This document shows, one piece after another, positions 54,986 to 64,000 of a stretch of DNA of 64,000 nucleotides. The translations under genes and the position numbers were made by a program. The notes beneath the pieces were generated by a model. It did no database searches. It saw only the letters and a program-made list of their open reading frames with translations, and was not told the origin of the DNA. How positions within the stretch are numbered: position 1 is the first letter of the stretch; each line of letters starts with the position of its first letter. Origin of the DNA: Sphingomonas sp. Leaf10 (lineage in GTDB: Bacteria; Pseudomonadota; Alphaproteobacteria; Sphingomonadales; Sphingomonadaceae); NCBI RefSeq assembly GCF_001421245.1, contig NZ_LMKE01000034.1, positions 189,611-253,610 on the forward strand. The letters are read 5' to 3'.

Positions 54986-56094
54986 AGCCGCTGGCGGGCG
55001 TCCGCATAGTCGAGCTGGCGCGGATCCTCGCCGGGCCGTGGTGCGGGCAGTTGCTTGCCGATCTGGGGGCGGAGGTGGTGAAGGTCGAGCGGCCGGGGGC
55101 GGGTGACGACACCCGCCACTGGGGACCGCCCTTCGTGACCGCGCCCGATGGCAGCAACCGCGACGCCGCCTATTTCCACGCCGCCAATCGCGGCAAGCGC
55201 TCGGTGGCGATCGATATCTCGACGTCCGAAGGGCAGGCCGAAGTCCGCGCGCTGGTTGCCCAGGCCGATATCGTCATCGAGAATTACAAGGTCGGCGGCC
55301 TCGCCAAATATGGCCTCGACCATGCCGCGCTGTCGGCGGTGAGACCGGGGCTGATCACCTGTTCGATCACCGGCTTCGGGCAGGACGGCCCCTATGCCCA
55401 CCGCGCCGGTTACGACTTCATCATCCAAGCGATGGGCGGGGCGATGTCGCTGACCGGCGAGCCGGACGGGCCGCCGCAAAAGGCGGGGGTCGCCTATGCC
55501 GACATCTTTACCGGCACCTATGCCGCGGTCGCGATCCTCGCCGCGCTGCGCCGACGCGACCTGACCGGCGAAGGCGCGCATATCGACATGGCGCTGCTCG
55601 ACACGCAGGTCGCGGTGCTCGGCAATCAGGCGCTGAACTGGATGGCGAGTGGGACGGTGCCGACCCGGATGGGCAATGGCCATGCGAACCTCGCCCCCTA
55701 TCAGGCGTTCGAGACCGCCGACGGTGCGCTGATCATCGCGGTGGGCAACGACCAGCAGTTCGCGCGGCTGTGCCGGGTGCTGGGGCTGGCGATGCACCTC
55801 AACCCGCGCTTTGCAACCAACCCGGCGCGGGTGGTCCATCGCCGCGAGCTGATCCCGGCGGTGCAGGCGGCGGTGGCGACGTGGCGCAAGGCCGATCTGT
55901 ACGAGGCGCTGGAGGCGGCCGGCATCCCCGCCGGGCCGATCAATGCGCTGGACGACGTGTTCGCCGACCGCCAGGTCGTGGCACGCGGCATGGCGATCCG
56001 GCCCGACGGCCTGCCCGGCCTTGCCAGTCCGATCGTCATCGATGGCGAGCGGATGGTCGCCGAACGCGGGGCGCCGGCACGGCCGGACACCTGA
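54982..56094 (+). CDS. CaiB/BaiF family (class III) CoA transferase
   Basis: Transfers CoA between carboxylic acids via an aspartyl-CoA thioester. The 370-residue product has 'GVRIVELARILAGPWCGQLL' (~6-25), 'ADLGAEVVKVERPGAGDDTR', 'YFHAANRGKRSVAIDI' (~63-78), 'VIENYKVGGLAKYGLD' and the catalytic aspartate in 'HIDMALLDTQVAVLGNQAL' (~200-218). Next to glutaryl-CoA dehydrogenase it may activate glutarate with succinyl-CoA, as SUGCT does in mitochondria. That substrate assignment is inference. Confidence 0.92.
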   Translation: MKPLAGVRIVELARILAGPWCGQLLADLGAEVVKVERPGAGDDTRHWGPPFVTAPDGSNRDAAYFHAANRGKRSVAIDISTSEGQAEVRALVAQADIVIENYKVGGLAKYGLDHAALSAVRPGLITCSITGFGQDGPYAHRAGYDFIIQAMGGAMSLTGEPDGPPQKAGVAYADIFTGTYAAVAILAALRRRDLTGEGAHIDMALLDTQVAVLGNQALNWMASGTVPTRMGNGHANLAPYQAFETADGALIIAVGNDQQFARLCRVLGLAMHLNPRFATNPARVVHRRELIPAVQAAVATWRKADLYEALEAAGIPAGPINALDDVFADRQVVARGMAIRPDGLPGLASPIVIDGERMVAERGAPARPDT

Positions 56095-56103
56095 TTCCGG
56101 CTC

Positions 56104-56129
56104 CAAAGTTCACAAAGTTCACACTCGCG
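56104..56129 (+). repeat. 26-nt intergenic repeat, copy 2
   Basis: CAAAGTTCACAAAGTTCAC followed by ACTCGCG contains two perfect tandem 9-mers AAAGTTCAC. It matches the minus strand of 1929-1954, in front of groEL, at 25 of 26 positions. It starts 10 bp after the CoA transferase stop, in a 150-bp gap before the convergent AsmA gene; nothing else was recognised in that gap. Confidence 0.8.
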
Positions 56130-56244
56130 CGCATTTTGTTGCGTAGCGTTCGCAATAGCGCGTCGGGCTGGCAGGGTAGGTCGAGGGATTGAACGGAGCG
56201 GGCACGTCGACAATCCTGCCGCCGGCATCGCAAGTAGGAAAGTC

Positions 56245-58071
56245 CTATCCCAGCACCCGCCGGACCAGCGCACCGCAATCGGCATTGCCGGCGCGACGTT
56301 CTTCGTCGCCATCGATCGCATGGCGCAACATGCGCAGGATGCCGCCCGCACTCTTCACGCCCGGCGGAATGCGGATGTCGGGATCCTGGATGCGACCGCC
56401 GATGCGGACCGGCTGGTCGAGATGCAGCAGCGTGCGTTGCTTGGGGCTGCCGGTCAGCGCGATCAACAGGCGTTCGTCGGACAGGCGCACCACCCCCTGC
56501 CCCCGCGTCTGCGCGCGCGAGGTGTCGATCAGCAGCGGGTCGATCCGGCCGATCCCGTTGGTGACGTTCAGCCGTAGCCCGAGGCAGCGCAGCCGGGCGC
56601 GGGCATCCTCATCGGTGGTCAGCCCGCGCGCGACATCTGCGCCGAGCAGCGATGCCATCTTTGCGGGCAGCGTGCCGCCCGCCGCCGCGAAGCCGATCGT
56701 GCCGTCCGACCGCCCGATCGCCTCGCGGATCGTATCGCCGCTGCCGACCAGCTTCAGCCGGGCGCGCAAGGGTGCATCGACCGGAGCGCCACCGGCAAAG
56801 GTCGAGATACGCGAATCGACCAGTTTCAGGTCGAAAGTCGCGCGGGGCGTCGTCCGTTCGCGCTGATCGATCACCACCTGCCCGGTGATCCGCCCCTGTG
56901 CCAGCCGCACGGTCAGCGGTGCAACGGTCAGGCGGCTGTGGTCGATCGCCAGCACGGTATCGAGGCTGCGCAGACCGGCCATGTCGAGCAGCCGGTCGAC
57001 GCGGATCGCCAGCCGCCCGTCGACGCCGCCCATCTTTTCGAGGTTGATGCGCGTGCCCGGCACGACGCGCGGGCCGATGCGACGTTCGATCGCAGCGGCG
57101 CGGGCGCGGCCTTCGTCGGTGGCGAGGTCGTCGAACGACAGGTCGGCAAAGTGCAGGCTGCCATCGATCTTCGTCCGATCATCGTCCTTGCCGATCGTCG
57201 CCTTCGCGGACGTCAGGCTCGACCGGCCGATCGTGCCCGACAGGCGTTCGATGACCCAGGTCGGATCGTCGTGGCGGACGCGGGCGGTGAGCTTCACCGG
57301 CTGTGTACCGAACAGCCCCGCCTCGATCAGCGCGTCGAGCGTTTTCAGGTCGTTGGCGCGCGCGGTCAGATCGACGGTCATGCGATTGGTGCCAAGCGGC
57401 GACGCCATGACCCCTTTCGCATCGACGGTGATGGTCGGCCCGTCGACCCGGGCGCGGAACGGCCACGGTCCGTCGCCACGGATGGTCGGCCCGGTCAGCG
57501 CGACCTGCACCGGGCGTTCGTCGATCGCGCCATTGCCCTCCGCCCGAAAGCCGTTGGCGTCGGAGGCGACGGCGACGGCGAAGCGGCGGTTCTGGACCGC
57601 GTCGCGATAGTCGATCACGAGGTCGCGGATCGTCAGGCTGGTGATCGCCGCCGCCGACCCCTTGTCGCCGCGCTTGTCGGGCTGCCAGTTCTTGCGCCCG
57701 TCGCGGGTACGCACCATCGCTACGCGACCGCCATCGATGGCGAGCGCCTGCAGATCGAACTTGCCACGCAGCAAGGGCAGGACCTCGAACCGGAAATCGA
57801 CGCGTTTCAGCCGGACAAGATTGCCGGTTCCGGCCCAGTGCGGCTGGGCGATGGTCAGGTCGCGCACGATCAGCGTCGGCGAGAAGGACAGCGGTTCGAC
57901 CCGTTCGATCGTGCCGATCGACACGTCCGACCCGAAACGCTGTGCCAACCGAGCGCTTACCCGGTCGCGCAGCAGCCCCCACGGGAAGGCGGCGAGAATC
58001 AGCAGGATGAGGAGCGCCAGGCCAAGGATACCGCCAAGGATGAACCGCCAAGGGCGCGCGAGCCTGACCAT
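56245..58071 (-). CDS. AsmA family protein
   Basis: The 608-residue protein has an N-terminal membrane anchor (FILGGILGLALLILLILAAF, ~10-29) and a long repeating beta-rich periplasmic domain of the AsmA/TamB-like superfamily. Signs are 'VSARLAQRFGSDVSIGTIER' (~38-57), 'RDLTIAQPHWAGTGNLVRLK' and the C-terminal AsmA_2-type 'GTIGFAAAGGTLPAKMASLL' with 'LRCLGLRLNVTNGIGRIDPL'. Such bridge-like proteins move or restrain phospholipids between membranes and affect outer-membrane assembly. It is a single gene on the minus strand. Confidence 0.88.
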   Translation of the reverse strand: MVRLARPWRFILGGILGLALLILLILAAFPWGLLRDRVSARLAQRFGSDVSIGTIERVEPLSFSPTLIVRDLTIAQPHWAGTGNLVRLKRVDFRFEVLPLLRGKFDLQALAIDGGRVAMVRTRDGRKNWQPDKRGDKGSAAAITSLTIRDLVIDYRDAVQNRRFAVAVASDANGFRAEGNGAIDERPVQVALTGPTIRGDGPWPFRARVDGPTITVDAKGVMASPLGTNRMTVDLTARANDLKTLDALIEAGLFGTQPVKLTARVRHDDPTWVIERLSGTIGRSSLTSAKATIGKDDDRTKIDGSLHFADLSFDDLATDEGRARAAAIERRIGPRVVPGTRINLEKMGGVDGRLAIRVDRLLDMAGLRSLDTVLAIDHSRLTVAPLTVRLAQGRITGQVVIDQRERTTPRATFDLKLVDSRISTFAGGAPVDAPLRARLKLVGSGDTIREAIGRSDGTIGFAAAGGTLPAKMASLLGADVARGLTTDEDARARLRCLGLRLNVTNGIGRIDPLLIDTSRAQTRGQGVVRLSDERLLIALTGSPKQRTLLHLDQPVRIGGRIQDPDIRIPPGVKSAGGILRMLRHAIDGDEERRAGNADCGALVRRVLG

Positions 58072-58308
58072 TCCGGTTCAAGTCGGAACGGGGGCGTTCG
58101 TTCCATGGGCGCAATGGATTTGGTGGCAGGATTGCGCGTCATGCGACGACATGAACCGCGAATCCGCCCTGTCCCGAACCTGGACGAGTATCGCGTCATT
58201 CTCATTTTGGGCAGGCACGCTGATGCGTATCCCGCATGGAATTATTACTCCGCTCGCCATGAAAGGAAGACATCACGCTGCCTTTCGTGAACAGGGAAAT
58301 ATCACGCC

Positions 58309-59082
58309 ATGATTTCGCAACCTTCCGGGCTGTTTTCCGGCGCCACCATCGTCGAAATGAAAGCAAACAACCGAGTCGATACCTATTATGGTTCGGAAAC
58401 GAACTTTGCTTTCGTGGTCGAAAACGGCGATGTCGGCGATGATATCATCAAGTCGTTCGGACGGGACGATTCGCTGATTACCCACGCGAAGATCTTTGAC
58501 GGCAACAAGGACGGCATGATCGCTTTCGGTCGCAATGGTTTGCTTGATATCGACCGGGTCAGCTCTCGCAAGGCGGGCAACGATCAGCTGAAGCTGGAAG
58601 ACCAGAACGGTTCGATCGGCGAGATCCGCTATCTGGGGGAAACGTCGGGGCAATATGTCTATGCCAGCGCCGCTACCCTGCACGGATTCTACGACAAGTA
58701 TCTTTTCGGCATCGAAGGTACGGTCGGTGACGACAGGATTTCGTTTCACGACGACACGATGGGGTATGAAGGCCCCGGCGCACTGCTGGTCGACAACAGG
58801 CTGGGCCTGAACCTTGGGCATGACTCTATTTCGGACATGCGGGAGGGCGATTCCATCGTGACCACGCGCAAGTTGGCCGACGCCGACACCAACGGCATTC
58901 CCGACGGGTTCAGCAACAAGCGCGGGGAAGCCGTTCTCGACCTCCGGGCGGCCGACGGTACCTCGGTCGGGACGATCCAGTTCGAGGTTTCCGCGAGCCA
59001 TTTCGCCCTGGTAGCCGTAGGCTCGTTCGAGCACGACAACCAGGTATTCTACCGGTATGAACTCCAGGCACTCGACACCTGA
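58309..59082 (+). CDS. Unidentified protein with two repeated calcium-loop-like modules
   Basis: This 257-residue protein has no signal peptide. Two internal modules are alike: residues ~43-88 ('GDDIIKSFGRDDSLITHAKI', then 'FDGNKDGMIAFGRNGLLDID') and ~168-210 ('GHDSISDMREGDSIVTTRKL', then 'ADADTNGIPDGFSNKRGEAV'). Both hold D/N-rich loops (DGNKDG, DADTNG) of the calcium-binding type and the GxDxIxxF/M pattern of RTX-like or serralysin C-terminal domains. Type I secretion is possible but no exporter gene is here. GC is visibly lower than its neighbours. The ATG at 58309 has AGGGA upstream. Confidence 0.65.
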   Translation: MISQPSGLFSGATIVEMKANNRVDTYYGSETNFAFVVENGDVGDDIIKSFGRDDSLITHAKIFDGNKDGMIAFGRNGLLDIDRVSSRKAGNDQLKLEDQNGSIGEIRYLGETSGQYVYASAATLHGFYDKYLFGIEGTVGDDRISFHDDTMGYEGPGALLVDNRLGLNLGHDSISDMREGDSIVTTRKLADADTNGIPDGFSNKRGEAVLDLRAADGTSVGTIQFEVSASHFALVAVGSFEHDNQVFYRYELQALDT

Positions 59083-59093
59083 TCGGCCTGGCG

Positions 59094-59121
59094 GCGAAGC
59101 GGACGACCGTGTCCGCTTCGC
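59094..59121 (+). terminator. Stem-loop after the calcium-loop protein gene
   Basis: A perfect 11-bp stem (GCGAAGCGGAC with GTCCGCTTCGC) and a GACCGT loop lie 11 bp after the stop at 59082. No T-run follows. It covers a possible GTG start (59109) of the next gene, which argues for a later start there. Confidence 0.5.
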
Positions 59122-59150
59122 TGTCCCATCCGTATAGCAGAATCGCGAAC

Positions 59151-59996
59151 GTGCATCGTCATTCCCCTGAACTGCCGGTCCGACAAGCGACGCGGCTGAT
59201 CAATCATTTTCAGCTATATGCTGGATCGGCAGCACTGGTGGCGACGGGGCGGCATTTCGACCGGGCGGCCTTGCTGCTGCTGTTGCTGCGCAACACCGTG
59301 CGTCCGTCGCACGAAGGTCGGCTGAACGTCAGTGCACTGGCGGCATCGCTGCAACGCCCGCGCGAAAGCATCCGCCGTGCCGGCCTCGCACTGGCCGGCG
59401 ACGGGCTGTGCATTGCCAACGATGCCGGACTACGCCTGCCCGAAGCGTTCTCGACGCTGCCCGTGTTCGAGGTGCTGCGCCACACCATCGTGACGCTGTT
59501 CGACCATATGTGGCAGGGATTTCTGGACACCGGGTTCGAGTTGCCTCCGCTGCCGACGGACGTGAACGGGGACGAGCGGCTCGCCGCGGCGCTCGACATC
59601 TATCTCAGCGTGTTCGAGTTGAGCGAGGCGCCCCTGGACACGCCGATGAGCCTGTATGTGATCGGTGCGATCAGCGTGCTGAATGCCCAGGCGCTTACCC
59701 ATGATCCGGTGCTGGGTCCGCGCTACGGATTCGCGCACACGGTTCCGCCGGACGAGCTGCGCCGACCGGCGACATTGCAGGCGGTCGCCGATATCGACGA
59801 CTTTCCCTACCCCACGATCTGGCGCCAGGCGACCGCCGCGCGGCTAGTCGGGGCACTGCGCCGGGTGCCCGAGGGGTATCTGATCGCCAAACGGTATATG
59901 GACGATCCGCGCACCAACCATGCGTCACTGGTCAAGGTACAATATGTCCGCCGCATCCTGAACGACCTGGCGGCGCGACGCTATCGTCCGGCCTGA
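59151..59996 (+). CDS. Unidentified protein with a winged-helix-like region
   Basis: The roughly 281-residue protein has an N-terminal 'LPVRQATRLINHFQLYAGSA' and a segment 'RLNVSALAASLQRPRESIRR' then 'AGLALAGDGLCIANDAGLRL' that fits a helix-turn-helix with a short wing, suggesting a regulator. The rest is helical with no recognised domain. I could not name the family. Starts are GTG only: 59151 is preferred because 59109, also in frame and fourteen codons earlier, lies inside the hairpin at 59094-59121. It may be functionally paired with the preceding gene. Confidence 0.65.
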   Translation: MHRHSPELPVRQATRLINHFQLYAGSAALVATGRHFDRAALLLLLLRNTVRPSHEGRLNVSALAASLQRPRESIRRAGLALAGDGLCIANDAGLRLPEAFSTLPVFEVLRHTIVTLFDHMWQGFLDTGFELPPLPTDVNGDERLAAALDIYLSVFELSEAPLDTPMSLYVIGAISVLNAQALTHDPVLGPRYGFAHTVPPDELRRPATLQAVADIDDFPYPTIWRQATAARLVGALRRVPEGYLIAKRYMDDPRTNHASLVKVQYVRRILNDLAARRYRPA

Positions 59997-60008
59997 CACG
60001 CCGGATGA

Positions 60009-60176
60009 TCAAAAATCCACCGCGATCCCCTTGTGCGTCCAGTCGCCATAGCGCGTCGGGCTGAGGCCCAGCGGGTCGTCGCCGTCCGATTTGGGTGCGA
60101 CGGGTTCGGGCGTCGGCAACGGCGGCGATTTCGATAGGTGCGCGGGTGGCTTCACATGCGGGGGCCGGTTGCCCAT
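60009..60176 (-). CDS. DUF1674 / SdhAF4-like succinate dehydrogenase assembly factor
   Basis: The 55-residue protein ends in the conserved DUF1674 motif 'PTRYGDWTHKGIAVDF', preceded by a Pro-rich, basic segment 'NRPPHVKPPAHLSKSPPLPT' (~3-22). In eukaryotes SDHAF4 binds the flavinylated SdhA and helps its assembly; bacterial members are presumed to do the same. The ATG at 60176 has GGAG 5 nt upstream. ATG 60188 and GTG 60191 are also in frame but lack this spacing. It diverges from rsmB across 57 bp, a layout I believe is common in alphaproteobacteria. Confidence 0.85.
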   Translation of the reverse strand: MGNRPPHVKPPAHLSKSPPLPTPEPVAPKSDGDDPLGLSPTRYGDWTHKGIAVDF

Positions 60177-60233
60177 AGGAGACTCCATCACGGTTCGTCA
60201 GGATGCACTTGGCGGACCAGCGACAGGATTCAA

Positions 60234-61529
60234 GTGATCGATCGACCAACTTCGCCGGAACGCCGCCGTGCGGCCCGCCCCCGTCTTGCCCCCGAACCGC
60301 CGGGCGTGCCCGCGAGGCGGGCTGCGCTGCGGCTGCTCGATGCCGTCATCCGGCGCGGATTGCCGCTCGAGGCGGCGCTGGCCAGTGCGACACAGGAACT
60401 CGATCGGCGCGAGGATCGCGGGCTTGCCCATGCGATCGCGGCGGCGGTGTTGCGGCGGCTGCCCGATCTCGACGCGCTGATCGACAGCGCGACGCAGCGA
60501 CCGCTGCCCGACGACGCCAAGGCGCGGTTCGTGCTGCGCATCGCATTGGGGCAGGCGCTGGTGCTGAACACCCCGCCGCATGCCGCGATCGCGACGGTGC
60601 TGCCGCTGGTCGATGGCGGGCCGCGCAAGCTGGTGCATGGCGTGTTCGGGACGCTGATGCGGGGCAATGCGCGCCTGCCCAATGCGGCGGCGCTGCCCGC
60701 CGATACCGATGCGCGCTGGTGCGCGGCATGGGGCGAGGACATGGTGATCGAGGCGGCGCGCGCCATCGCGCAACAGCCGCCGGTCGATTTGTCGCTTAAA
60801 GGTGAGGCCGGGCCGGGGGGCGAGGCACTGGCGGCGCATCACCGCCGGCTGCACGATGCGGCCTCGATCCCCGACCTGCCCGGCTATGCCGAGGGCGAAT
60901 GGTGGGTGCAGGATCTGGCGGCGTCGATCCCGGCGCGGTTGCTGGGCAAGGGGCCGGGCAGCGCGATCGACCTGTGCGCGGCGCCGGGCGGCAAGACGCT
61001 GCAACTCGCCGCCGCCGGTTGGGACGTGACCGCGCTCGACAATTCGGAGGCGCGGCTGGGGCGGCTGCGCGAAAATCTGGAGCGGACCGGGCTGACAGCA
61101 TCGGTGGTGACGGGCGACGCGCTGGTGTGGAAGCCGGGCGTGCCGGCCGATGCGGTGCTGCTCGACGCGCCGTGCAGCGCGACCGGAATCTTCCGCCGCC
61201 ATCCCGATGTGCTCCACCGGGTACGGCCAAGCGTGATCGCCGAGACGGCGGCGTTGCAGGCGCGGTTGCTGGCGCGGGCGGCCGATTGGGTGAAGCCGGG
61301 CGGGCGGCTGGTCTATGCCACCTGTTCGCTGGAGCCGGCCGAGGGCGAGGCGCAGCTGGCGCGGTTCCTTGGCAGCCGCCGCGATTATGCGGTCGAGCCG
61401 GCGACGGCGGACGAACTGCCGGTCGGGGTTGCGCCGCATCGCGAGGGCTATGTGCGGACGCTGCCGGGGATGCTGGCGGACAAGGGTGGGATGGACGGGT
61501 TCTTCATCGTGCGGTTGCGGCGTTCCTAG
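60234..61529 (+). CDS. rsmB: 16S rRNA (cytosine967-C5)-methyltransferase RsmB
   Basis: Methylates C967 of 16S rRNA. The 431 residues hold an N-terminal NusB-like RNA-binding domain ('RRAALRLLDAVIRRGLPLEA', ~24-43; 'DDAKARFVLRIALGQALVLN') and a C-terminal Rossmann domain with the SAM motif 'AIDLCAAPGGKTLQLAAAG' (~244-262). The nucleophile loops are 'VLLDAPCSATGIFRRHPDV' (~307-325, PC) and 'LVYATCSLEPAEGEAQLARF' (TC). The GTG at 60234 follows AGGA with good spacing; earlier in-frame starts fall in the promoter region. It is followed by a palindromic element and rpe. Confidence 0.94.
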   Translation: MIDRPTSPERRRAARPRLAPEPPGVPARRAALRLLDAVIRRGLPLEAALASATQELDRREDRGLAHAIAAAVLRRLPDLDALIDSATQRPLPDDAKARFVLRIALGQALVLNTPPHAAIATVLPLVDGGPRKLVHGVFGTLMRGNARLPNAAALPADTDARWCAAWGEDMVIEAARAIAQQPPVDLSLKGEAGPGGEALAAHHRRLHDAASIPDLPGYAEGEWWVQDLAASIPARLLGKGPGSAIDLCAAPGGKTLQLAAAGWDVTALDNSEARLGRLRENLERTGLTASVVTGDALVWKPGVPADAVLLDAPCSATGIFRRHPDVLHRVRPSVIAETAALQARLLARAADWVKPGGRLVYATCSLEPAEGEAQLARFLGSRRDYAVEPATADELPVGVAPHREGYVRTLPGMLADKGGMDGFFIVRLRRS

Positions 61530-61728
61530 GAAGAATTGGTTCACGCGGAGGCGCAGAGGACGCAAAGGGGTTGCGCCTTTTGCCGCGGTAGCGGCTTTCA
61601 TCGGCGAACGTCTTCCGATCGCAGATGCCGTGACCACAAGCGGAACCCCTTCGCGTCCTTTGCGCCTTTGCGCCTTTGCGCGAAAAACAAACCCTTCTTC
61701 GCTCCGCGTCTCCGCGTGCACCGATTAT
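61530..61728. repeat. Long imperfect palindromic element, copy 3
   Basis: The left arm starts GAAGAATTGGTTCACGCGGA and GGCGCAGAGGACGCAAAGG. The right arm carries 'CGTCCTTTGCGCCTTTGCGC' and CTCCGCGTCTCCGCGTGCACC. The core has GCCGCGGTAGCGGCT (compare GCCGCGACAGCGGCT in copy 2) and CCGATCGCA. It begins directly after the rsmB stop codon and fills nearly all of the 246-bp gap to rpe. Confidence 0.88.
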
Positions 61729-61775
61729 TGCCCGCTTCCCTTGCCGCATGACGAGACCATGCTAGGACGCATTCC

Positions 61776-62435
61776 ATGCAACCCGTCCGCATCGCCCCCT
61801 CCATCCTGTCCGCCGATTTCGCCAAGCTGGGCGAGGAAGTCCGTGCCATCGACGCGGCCGGGGCGGACTGGATCCATATCGACGTCATGGACGGGCATTT
61901 CGTCCCCAATCTGACGATCGGCCCGGCGGTAGTGAAGGCGCTGCGCCCGCATTCGGCCAAGCCTTTCGACGTCCACCTGATGGTCGCGCCGGTCGATCCG
62001 CTGGTCGAGGCCTTTGCCGAGGCCGGCGCCGACATCCTGTCGGTGCATCCGGAATCAGGGCCGCATCTCCATCGTACGCTCCAGCGGATCAAGGCTTTAG
62101 GCAAGCGCGCGGGCGTGGTGCTCAATCCGGGCACCCCGGTCGAGGTAGTCGACCATGTCCTCGACCTCACCGACCTGCTGCTGGTGATGAGCGTCAATCC
62201 GGGGTTCGGCGGGCAGAAGTTCATCGACAGCCAGCTGCGCAAGATCGAACAGCTGCGTGCCCGCATCGACGCGACCGGGCGGGCGATCGATCTGCAGGTC
62301 GATGGCGGCATCGACCGCGCGACCGCGCCGAAAGCGATCGCGGCAGGTGCCGATTGCCTGGTCGCCGGCACCGCGACCTTTACCGGCGGCCCGACCGCCT
62401 ATGCCGCGAACATCGCCGCATTGCGAGGCGCATGA
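61776..62435 (+). CDS. rpe: Ribulose-phosphate 3-epimerase
   Basis: Interconverts ribulose 5-phosphate and xylulose 5-phosphate in the pentose phosphate pathway. The 219-residue TIM barrel has '[18 protein letters not shown]' (~5-22), the metal ligands in '[19 protein letters not shown]' (~32-50, DxMDGxFVPN), '[20 protein letters not shown]' (~130-149) and '[20 protein letters not shown]' (~172-191). It overlaps the heparinase-family gene by four bases. Confidence 0.97.
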   Translation: MQPVRIAPSILSADFAKLGEEVRAIDAAGADWIHIDVMDGHFVPNLTIGPAVVKALRPHSAKPFDVHLMVAPVDPLVEAFAEAGADILSVHPESGPHLHRTLQRIKALGKRAGVVLNPGTPVEVVDHVLDLTDLLLVMSVNPGFGGQKFIDSQLRKIEQLRARIDATGRAIDLQVDGGIDRATAPKAIAAGADCLVAGTATFTGGPTAYAANIAALRGA

Positions 62436-64000
62436 CCCCGCCCCAGCCGATCGACGAACCCCGTGACGGCATCGACGTCGGCAAGCGGCTGGTGCGGCAG
62501 GGCGGCGGCACCGGGCTGTCGCTGTCCGAACGGATCGCCGAGAAGTTGCAGCGCTTGGCATGGCGCACGCCGCTGCATGGGCTGCGGCTGAAAGGGCGGC
62601 ATCCGCTCAAGCTGATCGCGATCGCCGACGATCCATTTCTGGGCGACCTCGCGCGCGGGCAGGCGATGCTCGGCGGCGAACTGATGTTCCGGGGCGAGAG
62701 CGTGCCGATCGACCGGTTGGGGCTGGAGCGGCCGAAATTTTCCGCCGCCTTTGCCGAACATCTCCATGGCTTTGCGTGGCTGCGCGACCTGTCGAGCGTG
62801 GCGCCACGGGTGACGGCGGTGCCGATCGCCGAGACGCTGATGCTGCAATGGCTGAACGCGCATGGCGACCGGGTGTCGGAACCGGCCTGGGCGGCGCATC
62901 TGACCGGGCGGCGGCTGCTGTTCTGGATCGCGCATGCGCCGCTGATCCTGTCGTCGACCGACCTCGTCTATCGATCGCGCGTGCTCAACACCATCGCGCG
63001 CGCCGCCCGGCATCTGGATGGCGAGGCGGGTAAGGCGACGGCCGGTATCCGTGCGATCACCGCCTGGGCCGGGGTGGTCGCGGCGGGGCTGGTCATTCCG
63101 GGCGGCGATCCGCGGCGCAGCTTCGGCGAGAACGGCCTTGCCCGCGCGCTGACGACCGGCGTGTTCGACGATGGCGGCATCGTCAGCCGCTCGCCCGCCG
63201 AGCAGCTCGACGTGGTGATGACGCTGACGGCGCTTCGCGAAATCTATGCGGCGCGGCGGCTCGACATGCCCGAGCCGCAGCAACTGGCGCTGACGCGGAT
63301 GGTCGCGGCGCTGCTGGGCGTATGTCATGGCGAAGGTGGCCTTGCCTGCTGGCAGGGATCGGGACCGGTCGATGGCGAGCGCATCGCCGATGTCGTCGCG
63401 GCGACCGGGGTGCGCACCCGCCCCTTACGCCATGCCAGCGACTGGGGCTATCAGCGGCTGGCGGCGGGGCGCACCGTGCTGATCGTCGATTCCGCGCCAC
63501 CACCGGTGGCGCGGGCCGCTCGCGAAGGCTGTGCATCGACGCTGGCGTTCGAACTGTCCGATCAGGGGCAGCGGATCGTGGTCAATTGCGGCGGGGCGGG
63601 CGCGGCACTGCTGACGCTGTCCCCCGATCTGCGCCGGGCGCTGCGCACGACGGCGGCGCATTCGACGCTGGTGCTCGACGACACCAATTCGACCGCGATC
63701 CATGCCGACGGGTCGCTGGGCAAGGGCGTCGGCGTGGTCGACATGGCCCGGCAGGAAAGCGACGCGATCAGCCGGATCGAGGTCGCGCATGATGGCTATG
63801 CCAAGCGGCTGGGCTTCCAGCATCGCCGCGTCCTGACGCTTAGCGCCGATGGCCGCGACGTGCAGGGCGAGGACATGCTGATCCCGACCGGCCGGCGCGG
63901 GCGCAAGGGCGATACGAGCTTCGTCGCGCGCTTCCATCTGGCGCCGGGGATCGAGATCGCGCCGACCCCCGACGGGCAGGCCGCATTTCTGCGCGTACCC
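62432..64000 (+). CDS. Heparinase II/III family protein (partial, runs off the window)
   Basis: The open frame starts at ATG 62432, overlapping the rpe stop, and has no stop to base 64000 (523 codons seen). The N-terminal half is an alpha-helical toroid-like region ('[20 protein letters not shown]', 'VGTGL'-type helices). The C-terminal half has the heparinase_II_III beta-domain start '[20 protein letters not shown]' (~331-350), '[13 protein letters not shown]' and '[20 protein letters not shown]'. Family members cleave uronic-acid polysaccharides, but sphingomonad members near rsmB-rpe have no proven substrate. No signal peptide is evident at this start. Confidence 0.88.
   Translation, partial: MTPPQPIDEPRDGIDVGKRLVRQGGGTGLSLSERIAEKLQRLAWRTPLHGLRLKGRHPLKLIAIADDPFLGDLARGQAMLGGELMFRGESVPIDRLGLERPKFSAAFAEHLHGFAWLRDLSSVAPRVTAVPIAETLMLQWLNAHGDRVSEPAWAAHLTGRRLLFWIAHAPLILSSTDLVYRSRVLNTIARAARHLDGEAGKATAGIRAITAWAGVVAAGLVIPGGDPRRSFGENGLARALTTGVFDDGGIVSRSPAEQLDVVMTLTALREIYAARRLDMPEPQQLALTRMVAALLGVCHGEGGLACWQGSGPVDGERIADVVAATGVRTRPLRHASDWGYQRLAAGRTVLIVDSAPPPVARAAREGCASTLAFELSDQGQRIVVNCGGAGAALLTLSPDLRRALRTTAAHSTLVLDDTNSTAIHADGSLGKGVGVVDMARQESDAISRIEVAHDGYAKRLGFQHRRVLTLSADGRDVQGEDMLIPTGRRGRKGDTSFVARFHLAPGIEIAPTPDGQAAFLRVP

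Overview
The window is a GC-rich, gene-dense piece of a chromosome from an alphaproteobacterium, most likely Sphingomonas or a close sphingomonad. Supporting signs are a small complex I accessory subunit of the mitochondrial NDUFS4 type, Coq7, a PhaR regulator, the alphaproteobacterial Mic60/mitofilin gene next to hemC-hemD, an SdhAF4-type DUF1674 protein, a TonB-dependent receptor, and intergenic palindromic repeats typical of sphingomonads. No rRNA, tRNA, CRISPR array, prophage or insertion sequence was seen.

Layout. 0-4.5 kb: a MATE exporter, then groES-groEL behind a CIRCE operator, then a convergent pair (complex I accessory subunit and DUF2147 protein). 4.8-13.3 kb: TCA-cycle block mdh, sucD, sucA, sucB, lpdA, interrupted by a GIY-YIG nuclease gene between inverted palindromes and by a DUF1877 gene. 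13.4-17.3 kb: a CpaF-type ATPase, a double-DTG/PDZ aspartyl protease and an exported methyltransferase-like protein. 17.6-20.5 kb: phaR diverging from a PhaC-like cysteine hydrolase and a thiolase. 20.7-23.9 kb: a TonB-dependent receptor behind an AT-rich leader with a palindrome.

24.0-31.4 kb: proA, a ribbon-helix-helix/ParE-type toxin-antitoxin pair, nadD, rsfS, rlmH, an EnvC-like factor, ctpA, dsbB, coq7 and a small secreted protein, mostly packed head to tail with ATGA overlaps. 31.4-37.5 kb: hom and a 2-oxoglutarate-dependent oxygenase (minus strand), a Bcr/CflA transporter, a hyperacidic protein, a lipoprotein, a thioesterase, a REP pair and a SIMPL protein. 37.7-42.1 kb: a two-gene RND pump. 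42.2-48.4 kb: DUF445, pdeM, metX-GNAT-metW, a lipoprotein and DUF72. 48.4-53.3 kb: tsaD-gpsA (minus) diverging from hemC-hemD-mic60. 53.3-56.1 kb: glutaryl-CoA dehydrogenase, GNAT and CoA transferase. 56.2-60.0 kb: AsmA (minus) and two genes I could not identify. 60.0-64.0 kb: DUF1674, rsmB, rpe and a heparinase II/III-family gene cut by the window end.

Most of the window is housekeeping. The best candidates for something undescribed are (1) the 374-bp GIY-YIG unit bounded by perfect 27-bp inverted repeats, organised like a REP/RAYT transposase unit but with a different nuclease; (2) several families of structured intergenic repeats, including three copies of a 200-250-bp long-palindrome element; (3) a 26-nt repeat shared between the groES-groEL gap and a distant gap; and (4) the unidentified pair at 58.3-60.0 kb. 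All functions come from reading the sequence and family knowledge; no database search was run.
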